Source: Shimia abyssi
GTDB taxonomy: Bacteria; Pseudomonadota; Alphaproteobacteria; Rhodobacterales; Rhodobacteraceae
Length of the DNA stretch: 64,000 nucleotides
Direction: 5' to 3'
Assembly (NCBI RefSeq): GCF_003014475.1
Contig: NZ_PYGJ01000008.1
Location: 62,001 to 126,000 of the forward strand
A model generated the notes under the pieces. It had not been told where the DNA came from. It did no database searches and worked only from the letters and a program-made list of their open reading frames with translations. A program made the position numbers and the translations under genes. Below, piece by piece: positions 54,879 to 64,000 of the stretch (its first letter is position 1; every line of letters begins with the position of its first letter).

Positions 54879-54922
54879 TCGGATTGCTTGCGCAATCCGA
54901 CCGGGCGGGGGGTGCCCCCCGC
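54879..54922 (+). repeat. Double GC hairpin between ligK and galD
   Basis: TCGGATTGC (54879-54887) pairs with GCAATCCGA (54892-54900) around a TTGC loop. Next, GCGGGGGG (54905-54912) pairs with CCCCCCGC (54915-54922). The combination looks like the dispersed intergenic hairpin elements common in Rhodobacterales. It probably affects mRNA stability or read-through inside the operon. Confidence 0.75.
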
Positions 54923-54965
54923 TCCCCCCGAAGTAATTCCGGCAAGATGAAAAAGGACGTTTGGT

Positions 54966-56021
54966 ATGAGTGGCGGGATACGGTGCATGTGGATGCGTGG
55001 TGGTACGTCCAAGGGGGCGTATTTCCTGGCCGATGATCTGCCAAGTCATCCTGAGGCGCGGGATGCAATTTTGCTGCGGGCGATGGGATCACCTGATTTG
55101 CGCCAGATTGACGGGATTGGTGGGGCCGATCCTCTGACCTCGAAGGTGGCGGTTGTGAAGGCGTCGGCCCGGCCCGGTGTGGATGTGGATTATCTGTTTT
55201 TGCAGGTGTTTGTGGATCAACCGGTTGTGGCGGACACGCAGAATTGCGGGAATATATTAGCCGGGGTAGGACCATTTGCCATTGAACGGGGGTTGGTTCA
55301 GGCACGAGAGGGTGAGACGCCGGTGGCGATCTATATGGAGAACACCGGGCAGGTGGCAGTTGCGCGGGTGGCAACGCCAGGTGGTGCCGTGACGTATGAT
55401 GGCACAGTGCAGATTGATGGTGTTCCGGGCGGCGCGGCAGCTGTGCCGATTGCGTTTCGCGATACGGCCGGGTCGTCTTGTGGGGCGTTGCTGCCAAGTG
55501 GCAATGTTGTTGATCTCGTCGAAGATGTGGCCGTGACGATGATTGACAATGGAATGCCCTGTGTCGTGATGCGGGCCGCGGATTTGGGGATTGTCGGGGA
55601 TGAAGCGCCGGAGGTTTTGGAGAGCAACGCCGCCTTACGTGCACGGCTTGAGGCGATCCGGCTGGCCTGTGGGCAGATGATGAATTTAGGTGATGTTCGG
55701 GAGAAATCCGTGCCCAAGATGACGATGGTCAGCGCGCCGCGTAGCGGTGGTGCCATAGCGACCCGCACGTTCATCCCACATCGTTGTCACAAGACAATTG
55801 GCGTATTGGGGGCGGTGAGTGTGGCGACGGGCTGTTTGATTGAGGGATCGGTTGCCTTTGAGCTGGCAAGTCGCGGTGAAGGGGCAGAGCGCAGCATGTC
55901 GATTGAGCATCCTACTGGAGAAATGACCGTGGTCGCGCGTCTTGATGGCAGCAGTATTGTGGGCGAGACGGCGATCTTGCGGACGGCGCGCAAGTTAATG
56001 GATGGGGAGGTGTTTGTATGA
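54966..56021 (+). CDS. galD: 4-oxalomesaconate tautomerase (PrpF family)
   Basis: The 351-residue protein has the diaminopimelate-epimerase-like PrpF fold. MWMRGGTSKGAYFLADDLP at the start is diagnostic, QNCGNILAGVGPFAIE near residue 90 and SVPKMTMVSAP near 250 are further blocks. GalD/LigU moves the double bond of 4-oxalomesaconate between keto and enol isomers before hydration. It lies between ligK and ligI, overlapping ligI by four bases. 2-Methylaconitate isomerase is the alternative for this family, but the context favours GalD. Confidence 0.9.
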   Translation: MSGGIRCMWMRGGTSKGAYFLADDLPSHPEARDAILLRAMGSPDLRQIDGIGGADPLTSKVAVVKASARPGVDVDYLFLQVFVDQPVVADTQNCGNILAGVGPFAIERGLVQAREGETPVAIYMENTGQVAVARVATPGGAVTYDGTVQIDGVPGGAAAVPIAFRDTAGSSCGALLPSGNVVDLVEDVAVTMIDNGMPCVVMRAADLGIVGDEAPEVLESNAALRARLEAIRLACGQMMNLGDVREKSVPKMTMVSAPRSGGAIATRTFIPHRCHKTIGVLGAVSVATGCLIEGSVAFELASRGEGAERSMSIEHPTGEMTVVARLDGSSIVGETAILRTARKLMDGEVFV

Positions 56022-56905
56022 GTGAACAGGAAATGGACGCGAATTGGCTGGTTTTTCACCCCAACCCGAAAGTGCCTGACTTTGATTTACCCGAGGGGGC
56101 AGTGGACGCACATTGCCATGTGTTTGGACCCAGCCCAGAATTTCCGTTTGCGCCTGAGCGCAAATATACGCCATGCAACGCAGGCAAGGATAAGCTTTTT
56201 GAATTGCGTGATTTTCTGGGGTTTTCGCGCAATGTGATCGTACAGGCTACGTGCCACGGCAAGGACAACCGCGCGATGGTGGACGCCTGTCATGCGGGTG
56301 GTGAGCTGGTACGGGGGGTGGCCAGCGTGGGCGCTGATATCACACGCCAAGAGCTGGCCGAGATGCACGACGCCGGCGTACGCGGCGTGCGGTTCAACTT
56401 TGTGAAGCGGCTGGTGGATGCGACGCCTAAAGACGTGTTCATCGACATTGCAGACAAAATTCAGGAATTTGGCTGGTCGATAGTGGTCTATTTTGAGGCT
56501 GCGGATCTGGAAGAGCTGGAGCCATTTCTGAAACAGTTGCCCGGTATCATCGTGGTTGACCATATGGGCCGACCTGATGTGACCAAGGGCGTGGATCACC
56601 CGGATTTTGATCGCTTTATCAACCTGATGGCGCAAAACGAGAATATCTGGACCAAGGTGACATGCCCTGAGCGGCTGAGTGCTGTTGGAGTGCCCTATGA
56701 CGATGTGATCCCGTTTTATCAGACCATTGTCGACCGGTTCGAAGACCGGGTGCTATGGGGCACCGACTGGCCACATCCAAACATGAAATCGCATATGCCG
56801 GATGACGGTGTATTGGTCGATTACATTCCGAAAATCGCGCGAACCTCCCAACAGCGGCAAAAGCTGCTCGTCGATAACCCTATGCGACTCTATTGGGCGC
56901 AATGA
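56018..56905 (+). CDS. ligI: 2-pyrone-4,6-dicarboxylate lactonase
   Basis: The 295-residue amidohydrolase hydrolyses PDC to 4-oxalomesaconate. GAVDAHCHVFGP near residue 25, FSRNVIVQATCHG near 70, VVDHMGRPD near 178 and WGTDWPHPNMK near 245 match LigI; the last Asp is the catalytic base in this metal-independent member. It overlaps galD by four bases and is followed 14 bases later by a second LigA-type gene. Together with LigC it completes the protocatechuate route that a pure gallate (gal) cluster lacks. Confidence 0.93.
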   Translation: MSEQEMDANWLVFHPNPKVPDFDLPEGAVDAHCHVFGPSPEFPFAPERKYTPCNAGKDKLFELRDFLGFSRNVIVQATCHGKDNRAMVDACHAGGELVRGVASVGADITRQELAEMHDAGVRGVRFNFVKRLVDATPKDVFIDIADKIQEFGWSIVVYFEAADLEELEPFLKQLPGIIVVDHMGRPDVTKGVDHPDFDRFINLMAQNENIWTKVTCPERLSAVGVPYDDVIPFYQTIVDRFEDRVLWGTDWPHPNMKSHMPDDGVLVDYIPKIARTSQQRQKLLVDNPMRLYWAQ

Positions 56906-56919
56906 TCCAGGAGGATACG

Positions 56920-57276
56920 ATGGAACAACCGGGCTATGACTATCATGTCGACATTCCGGGCACGACGATCTTTGACGGCAGGATGGCCATGAAGGGCTAT
57001 GCGCTGAATAAGATGTGCTATTCGTTTAACAGCAGAGAAAACCGTGAGGCGTTTGCCGCCGATGAGGACGCCTATATGGCGAATTATAGGCTGAGCGATG
57101 CGCAAAGGGATGCGGTTCGCGCGCGGGATATTCTTGGGATGATCGAGGCAGGTGGGAACATATACTATTTGGCCAAGCTGGCAGGGATTTTTAAGCTGTC
57201 TGTGCAAGATGTTGGTGGGCTGCAAACCGGGCGCACGACCGAAGAGTTTCAGGATTTCCTGAACTCACAGGCGTGA
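56920..57276 (+). CDS. Second LigA-type dioxygenase alpha subunit
   Basis: The 118-residue protein resembles LigA: IPGTTIFDGRMAMKGYALNKMC near the start and IEAGGNIYYLAKLAGIF near residue 80. It is shorter and clearly diverged from the ligA at 51555. GGAGGATACG precedes the ATG at 56920, preferred over an ATG at 56893 that overlaps ligI. It ends 12 bases before the partner catalytic subunit. The pair may accept gallate, 3-O-methylgallate or protocatechuate. Confidence 0.87.
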   Translation: MEQPGYDYHVDIPGTTIFDGRMAMKGYALNKMCYSFNSRENREAFAADEDAYMANYRLSDAQRDAVRARDILGMIEAGGNIYYLAKLAGIFKLSVQDVGGLQTGRTTEEFQDFLNSQA

Positions 57277-57288
57277 GGAGGGGTTCAC

Positions 57289-58134
57289 ATGGCCAGAATA
57301 TTGGGTGGAATCACCACGTCGCACATTCCCGCAGTGGGCAATGCAATTGCCAAGAATTTGCAGGACGATCCGTATTGGAAGCCGTTTTTTGACGGCTACC
57401 CTAAGATTCACGCATGGATCAAGGAACAGAAGCCAGATGTGGTGATCAATATCTATAATGATCATGGACTTGGGTTTTTTCTGGATCGCATGCCGACATT
57501 TGCCATTGGTGCGGCGCATGAATATCGCAATGAGGATGAAGGCTGGGGTATTCCTGAGCTGGATCCGTTTCCAGGGGCGCCGGAGTTAAGCTGGCATATC
57601 ATCGAGTCGATGGTCAGCGATGAATTTGACATCACGTCTTGTCAGGAACTGCCGGTGGATCACGGGTTTACTGTCCCGATGCAGCTATTCTGGCCCGGCG
57701 CTCCACATAATCCGGATATGCCACGGGCCATCCCGATCAGTGCGAACACGGTGCAGCACCCGATCCCGACGCTGAAACGGGCGCTGGATTTTGGCAAGGC
57801 ATTGCGCAAGGCGGTGCTGAGTTATCCCGAAGACATCAAGGTGGTTGTACTGGGCACTGGTGGATTGTCGCATCAATTGGACGGGCAACGGGCCGGATTT
57901 ATCAACAAGGAGTTTGACCTCTATTGCCTTGAAAACATTGTCAGTAACCCGGAGGTTCTAACCGAGATTTCGCGATTGGAACTGGTCGAAAAGGCCGGAG
58001 CGCAGGGAACGGAGTTCCTTATGTGGATGATGATGCGCGGCGCGTTGGGGGATGATGTGACCGAGTTGACGCGCAATTATCACATTCCGATTTCCAATAC
58101 GGCCGCTGGGACATTGCTGTTGGAATGCGCCTAA
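57289..58134 (+). CDS. Second LigB-type extradiol dioxygenase
   Basis: The 281-residue protein keeps the iron and acid/base residues: His12 in TTSHIPA, His in IYNDHGLGF near residue 60, His in GTGGLSHQLDG near 197, and Glu in QGTEFLMWM near 240. Many surrounding residues differ from the LigB at 50701, so it is probably active with another or overlapping substrate such as gallate or methylgallate. GAGGAGGGGTTCAC precedes the ATG. Its stop overlaps the stop of the convergent AraC gene by two to three bases. Confidence 0.87.
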   Translation: MARILGGITTSHIPAVGNAIAKNLQDDPYWKPFFDGYPKIHAWIKEQKPDVVINIYNDHGLGFFLDRMPTFAIGAAHEYRNEDEGWGIPELDPFPGAPELSWHIIESMVSDEFDITSCQELPVDHGFTVPMQLFWPGAPHNPDMPRAIPISANTVQHPIPTLKRALDFGKALRKAVLSYPEDIKVVVLGTGGLSHQLDGQRAGFINKEFDLYCLENIVSNPEVLTEISRLELVEKAGAQGTEFLMWMMMRGALGDDVTELTRNYHIPISNTAAGTLLLECA

Positions 58135-58997
58135 CGTTTTGACATGGCGCGCTGGCGGAAATCTCTTGGTGACAATCCGGTGGCGCGCGAAAAGACCCGG
58201 CTGAAATAGGCCGGGTCTTCGTAGCCCAGCGAATAGGCGATCGTTGATACAGGCAGGTTGGTATAGACAAGATTACGCCGGGCTTCGCGTACGATGCGTT
58301 CTTCGATGAGGTGAGACGCCGGGCGGCCGGTCGCGGATTTTGTGATCCGGCTAAGATGGGTCGACGTGACGGCAAGGGCGTTTGCGTAATCGGACACCGA
58401 CCATTGGTCCAGAAAATGCTGTTCGATCAATGCCTCAAACCGCGCGAGAAGCGCAGGTTTGGCGATTGGGTTGCCCGAGATATCCGCGTGGAACGCCGCC
58501 TGTGCGATATATCCAAGCAAAAGCGCGCAGCTTGCCCGTAAAATCTGGGCGCGGGCAAAGGGGCGGCTGGCAAAGACCGTGGCGATCTGGGCGACGGTTT
58601 GAGAGATGTCAGGCGTGGCAGGGCGGGAAAATGGACGGTTCAGGAACGCGGTCAGCCCTTCTGCGCTGTGCAGGGTTTCGTCGAGACTTTCGGTGGCAAG
58701 TGTGATCACCTGCCCTTGGGTGCCGTTGTCGAATGTGAAGCCATGAACAACGCCTGTTGGCACGTTGACAAAGGTGCTTGGCGTCAATTCGCAACGCTTG
58801 CCATCAAGCGATGCGTGGCCTTGTCCGTTTTGAATGTACAACACCTGATGCAAGCGGGCGTGCCGATGCGGGGCAAATTCCCAATCATGCAAGCGTGAAC
58901 GCGCCTCGATGGTCTCGCAATGCACTACGTCGGGCAGATCGCCAGCCTCGCCAAAGAGATTATAGGTTGCAATCGTCTGGTGATCTGAAGGTTTCAT
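58131..58997 (-). CDS. pobR: AraC-family regulator of pobA
   Basis: The protein of about 288 residues has an N-terminal cupin sensing domain (about 25-110, with HRHARLHQVLYIQNG and the His of PTGVVHGF). A C-terminal AraC double helix-turn-helix follows (about 185-285, with GYEDPAYFSRVFSRATGLSP). It is divergent from the 4-hydroxybenzoate hydroxylase gene and most likely activates it when 4-hydroxybenzoate is present. The ATG at 58997 gives MKPSDHQTIATYN; an upstream ATG at 59033 is possible. Confidence 0.87.
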   Translation of the reverse strand: MKPSDHQTIATYNLFGEAGDLPDVVHCETIEARSRLHDWEFAPHRHARLHQVLYIQNGQGHASLDGKRCELTPSTFVNVPTGVVHGFTFDNGTQGQVITLATESLDETLHSAEGLTAFLNRPFSRPATPDISQTVAQIATVFASRPFARAQILRASCALLLGYIAQAAFHADISGNPIAKPALLARFEALIEQHFLDQWSVSDYANALAVTSTHLSRITKSATGRPASHLIEERIVREARRNLVYTNLPVSTIAYSLGYEDPAYFSRVFSRATGLSPRDFRQRAMSKR

Positions 58998-59057
58998 GTT
59001 TGATTTGTACAAGTTTGACCCTATCCGGTCCATTCAGAAATAGGCTGTTTAACCTAG

Positions 59058-61318
<2,261 letters not shown>

Positions 61319-61457
61319 GCCCAAGACTTAGCCAATGCGCGGCGCGGAGGGAAGACACGCGCGACATATGACAGAATATGATCAATGTCTGAACAAATGC
61401 TGAATTGACCGAAGGTCGAGCGCGCGGCATGGTTTTCGCGCGCATCAGGAGGCCGAT

Positions 61458-62693
61458 ATGGAGCGACACATCCCCCTCTTTACACCGGCCTTGATCGTCG
61501 GCTGTATGATCATTCTGGTGTCCTTCGGCATTCGTGCCAGCTTTGGCGTGTTTCAGATTCCAATTGCCGAAGAATTTGGCTGGTTGCGCAGTGAATTCTC
61601 GATGGCGATTGCCATTCAGAATCTGGCATGGGGTATAGGGCAGCCCATTTTTGGGGCAATCGCAGAGAAATTTGGCGATCGCAAAGCTATCATCCTTGGT
61701 GCGGTATCTTATGCCGGTGGGTTGGTGTTGTCGTCCTTTGCCGTGACCCCGCAAGCACATCAAATGTATGAGATTTTTGTCGGTTTTGGGATCGCAGGCA
61801 CAGGCTTTGGCCTGATCCTTGCCGTGGTGGGGCGTGCAAGTTCAGAGGAAAACAGATCAATGTCGCTGGCAATTGCCACGGTTGCGGGATCCGGGGGGCA
61901 AATCTTTGGCGCGCCGTTGGCGGAGTGGATGCTGAGTTTTATGACCTGGCAGGCGACGTTTTTGTTGTTTGCGGTCAGTATCTTGGCGGTGCTTTTTTTG
62001 CTGCCCTTCATGCGTTTGCCTGCTCAGAGCAAGGCTGGGACGAGTCAAAGCATGGTGCAGATACTGGGCCGTGCGGTGCGGGATCCGTCGTTTACATTGA
62101 TTTTCCTCGGGTTCTTTAGCTGCGGATATCAGCTTGGGTTTATCACCGCGCATTTCCCGGCGATGATCACTGAGATGTGCGCTGCGGTGGACCCGTCGGG
62201 CATGTTGGCCAGCGTGGGCGTATCGACAACTTCTGCGCTGGGGGCAGTGGCCATCGCGCTGATTGGTTTTGCGAATGTTTTTGGCACGCTGGCCGCCGGA
62301 TGGGCAGGGAAGCGTTTTCCTAAAAAGTACTTGCTTGCAGGGGTTTACGTTGCGCGAACAGTGGCGTCCGCTGTGTTCATCCTGTTGCCGATCACGCCGC
62401 TGAGTGTGGTTGTGTTTTCACTTGTGATGGGGTCGTTGTGGCTGGCAACGGTGCCGTTGACGTCTGGCTTGGTCGCACATTTGTATGGCGTGCGATATAT
62501 GGGCACGCTGTATGGAATCGTGTTTTTCAGCCATCAGCTGGGCAGCTTTGTCGGGATCTGGCTGGGCGGGCGGATGTACGATGCGTTTCACGATTACACA
62601 GCGGTTTGGTGGGTTGGTGTGGCTGTAGGAGCGTTTAGCGCCGTGGTGCATTTGCCGATCAAGGAGAGCGTGCGCCAGACGGTGGTGGCGTGA
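61458..62693 (+). CDS. MFS transporter, probable aromatic or carboxylate carrier
   Basis: The 411-residue protein has twelve predicted helices with the MFS loop motif FGDRKAIILGAVSYAG after helix 2 (near residue 72) and RVGRASSEENR-like sequence between helices 4 and 5. The central loop stands near residue 190 (RLPAQSKAG). It belongs to the monocarboxylate/oxalate-type MFS group. The nearby pob and lig genes make an organic acid such as 4-hydroxybenzoate a candidate substrate, but a zapE gene stands between. AGGAGGCCGAT precedes the ATG. Confidence 0.82.
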   Translation: MERHIPLFTPALIVGCMIILVSFGIRASFGVFQIPIAEEFGWLRSEFSMAIAIQNLAWGIGQPIFGAIAEKFGDRKAIILGAVSYAGGLVLSSFAVTPQAHQMYEIFVGFGIAGTGFGLILAVVGRASSEENRSMSLAIATVAGSGGQIFGAPLAEWMLSFMTWQATFLLFAVSILAVLFLLPFMRLPAQSKAGTSQSMVQILGRAVRDPSFTLIFLGFFSCGYQLGFITAHFPAMITEMCAAVDPSGMLASVGVSTTSALGAVAIALIGFANVFGTLAAGWAGKRFPKKYLLAGVYVARTVASAVFILLPITPLSVVVFSLVMGSLWLATVPLTSGLVAHLYGVRYMGTLYGIVFFSHQLGSFVGIWLGGRMYDAFHDYTAVWWVGVAVGAFSAVVHLPIKESVRQTVVA

Positions 62694-62723
62694 GTTAACG
62701 GCGCTTTTGCGGGGAAAATACCA

Positions 62724-62767
62724 CGTCGGTATTCCGTCGGTAAAACATCGGTATTGCGTCGGTTCCA
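62724..62767. repeat. Four tandem 11-bp repeats
   Basis: CGTCGGTATTC, CGTCGGTAAAA, CATCGGTATTG and CGTCGGTTCCA follow head to tail. The constant core is CRTCGGT with an AT-rich second half, phased about once per helical turn. It lies in the gap between the convergent MFS and cyclodeaminase-family genes. Confidence 0.8.
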
Positions 62768-62843
62768 TTTTGGACGTTGCGCGCAGCGGATTTGGTTAAC
62801 GCGACGCGCGCTCCTCAAGCCTTTGGCGGGCTCTCCTCGCGAT

Positions 62844-63755
62844 TTAGGCGCCGGTCCATTGGTCGAGAATGTAGCGTGAGGTCATCAGATCAAGATGGGC
62901 CCCACCGCCATTTTTGAACAGGGTGATTTCGTCGTCCGATTGGCGCTTGAACGCATCAAGCGCGTAGTAATCGGCCAGCACATCGTTGCGGGAAATTACG
63001 CCGGACGCCAGAGGACGTTTCAACTCGCCAATATGGTCGAGGGTCGTCTCAAAGCTGTCGACAAAAATGCGGGCGCGTTGCAGGGCTACGTCGTCAGCCT
63101 CGCGCATGTCGGGACGGTAGGCGCCAATCAGGTCGACATGTTGGCCGGGCCGGAGCCATTCACCCAGTAGCGTGGGTTCGGTCGACATGGTGGCGCAGGT
63201 GATGATATCGGCGGCGGCAACAGCGGCGGGCAGGTCGAGTGCGATTTTGAGACCGGGGATTTGCGCTGCCATCTTTTCAGCATTGGCGGCGGTGCGGTTC
63301 CAAACTGTGAACTGCGCATTGGGGAACGCCGCTGAATAGGCTGCGTGCAGATTGCGCCCCACGGTACCTGCGCCGACGATCAGGATATTGCGACTGTCCG
63401 GGCGGGCAAGGCGGCGCGCGGCCAGAAGGCTATCGCCGGCGGTTTTCCATTTGGTGACAAGGTGAAAGTCGAGCAGGGCCTCTAACCTGCCATGGGCATC
63501 GTCAAACAAGGTGACAGCGCCGTGGATCATCGGCACTTCCTGCGCTGGGTTGTCGGGAAAGACGGTGGCTGATTTCACACCGATGCCCAACCCGTCGATC
63601 CATGCCTGACGTTGCAGCAGGGTGTCTTTGCCGCGATAGAGGAAGCTGTCGGAGATCTCGGCCTTAGGCAAGGTGTGGCCAGCGGCGAGCGCGTCTGTGA
63701 GAGCGAGCCAGTCGAGATTTTCCTCGCCCGCTGCAAAGGGGATGATAGTGGTCAT
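62844..63755 (-). CDS. Ornithine cyclodeaminase / mu-crystallin family protein
   Basis: The protein of about 303 residues has a Rossmann motif NILIVGAGTVGRNLHAAY near residue 125, the lysine-containing KSATVFPDNP segment near 62, and GGGAHLDLMTS near the C-terminus. Family members deaminate ornithine to proline or reduce pyrroline/piperideine-2-carboxylates or other imines. The exact reaction is not visible. The ATG at 63755 overlaps the upstream HAD-hydrolase stop by four bases (ATGA), so the pair is probably one transcript. A longer start at 63839 would overlap that gene and gives a Pro/Arg-rich extension. Confidence 0.85.
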   Translation of the reverse strand: MTTIIPFAAGEENLDWLALTDALAAGHTLPKAEISDSFLYRGKDTLLQRQAWIDGLGIGVKSATVFPDNPAQEVPMIHGAVTLFDDAHGRLEALLDFHLVTKWKTAGDSLLAARRLARPDSRNILIVGAGTVGRNLHAAYSAAFPNAQFTVWNRTAANAEKMAAQIPGLKIALDLPAAVAAADIITCATMSTEPTLLGEWLRPGQHVDLIGAYRPDMREADDVALQRARIFVDSFETTLDHIGELKRPLASGVISRNDVLADYYALDAFKRQSDDEITLFKNGGGAHLDLMTSRYILDQWTGA

Positions 63756-64000
63756 GTCGCGGCCTCTGGGGTGAGCAGTCCCTCGGCAACGAGGCGGTCG
63801 GCCCAGCCTTGGGGGGTGGTGAAGAGATGGGTTTGCCATCCGCGCGCTGCGGCGGCGTCGATGTTTTCGGGGCGGTCGTCGGCGAACAGCAGGCGGGCAG
63901 GGGCTATGCCGCAGTCTTCCTCGACATGGGCGTAGATTGCGGGGTCGGGTTTGATCAGTTTCAAACGGCCCGAGACATATTCGCGATCAAATTCGTTGAG
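63752..64000 (-). CDS. HAD-family hydrolase, C-terminal part (cut by window edge)
   Basis: Only the last 82 codons are inside the window. They show LIKPDPAIYAHV, where the Lys-Pro-Asp pattern is the HAD motif III, followed by LLFADDRPENIDAAAARGW, which is motif IV with the acidic pair. This is typical of the HAD-IA subfamily, often phosphatases or epoxide-hydrolase-like proteins of about 200 residues. The start lies beyond base 64000. It overlaps the cyclodeaminase-family gene by four bases. Confidence 0.8.
   Translation of the reverse strand, partial: LNEFDREYVSGRLKLIKPDPAIYAHVEEDCGIAPARLLFADDRPENIDAAAARGWQTHLFTTPQGWADRLVAEGLLTPEAAT

Noticed and set aside
54781-55644. Minus-strand open frame of 287 codons opposite galD
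   Set aside because: Its composition is Pro/His/Arg/Ser rich without motifs; it shadows galD, which has clear family signatures and operon overlaps.

Overview
The window reads as a chromosome segment of a marine alphaproteobacterium, most likely a Rhodobacterales (Roseobacter-group) species. The evidence is moderately GC-rich coding sequence, rhizobial-type rhamnose genes, a 4,5-cleavage protocatechuate cluster, UbiA, RsmE and plant-type GshA proteins of alphaproteobacterial style, and GC-rich intergenic hairpins. Genus assignment is inference from gene content only.

Layout. 1-585 is the 3' part of a fatty-acid desaturase. 1455-12221 is a complete L-rhamnose locus: rhaI and rhaD on the minus strand, and rhaR-rhaS-T-P-Q-mutarotase-rhaK on the plus strand. 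12337-28406 is a divergent polyuronate locus. Its minus-strand operon holds an ABC importer (ATPase, two permeases, an AlgQ-like binding protein), a cytoplasmic PL15-type exolyase, an SDR reductase, KdgF, KdgK and an RraA-family protein. Its plus-strand operon holds a GntR regulator, a MATE carrier, KduI, KduD, a Gfo/Idh dehydrogenase and a ManD-type dehydratase. Three near-identical 13-bp GntR-type sites lie between the two operons. Together they can import unsaturated or uronate oligosaccharides, cleave them inside the cell and funnel DEH, DKI and mannonate-type acids to KDG and KDPG. No KDPG aldolase is present here.

28584-36477 is mostly housekeeping: an OmpA-family protein, UbiA, RsmE, an acetyltransferase, a phosphotransferase-like protein and GshA. 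37434-44791 is a histidine-utilisation cluster (hutC, hutF, hutI-H-G-U) of the five-step HutF/HutG type. It is followed by a hutD that carries one frameshift and two stop codons. 45395-48512 is a variable patch: a frameshifting IS5-family transposase, a lone lipoprotein hydrolase, a 42-bp inverted copy of the IS end, a 9-bp tandem repeat, and then tRNA-Thr(CGT).

49745-60257 converts 4-hydroxybenzoate and protocatechuate to pyruvate and oxaloacetate. PobA feeds two LigAB-type dioxygenase pairs, then LigC, LigI, GalD, GalB (in place of LigJ) and LigK. A LysR regulator with two tandem HTH domains sits at the divergent promoter and an AraC regulator beside pobA. The window ends with ZapE, an MFS carrier, an 11-bp repeat array, an ornithine-cyclodeaminase-family protein and a HAD hydrolase cut by the window edge. 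No CRISPR array, rRNA or intact prophage was seen.
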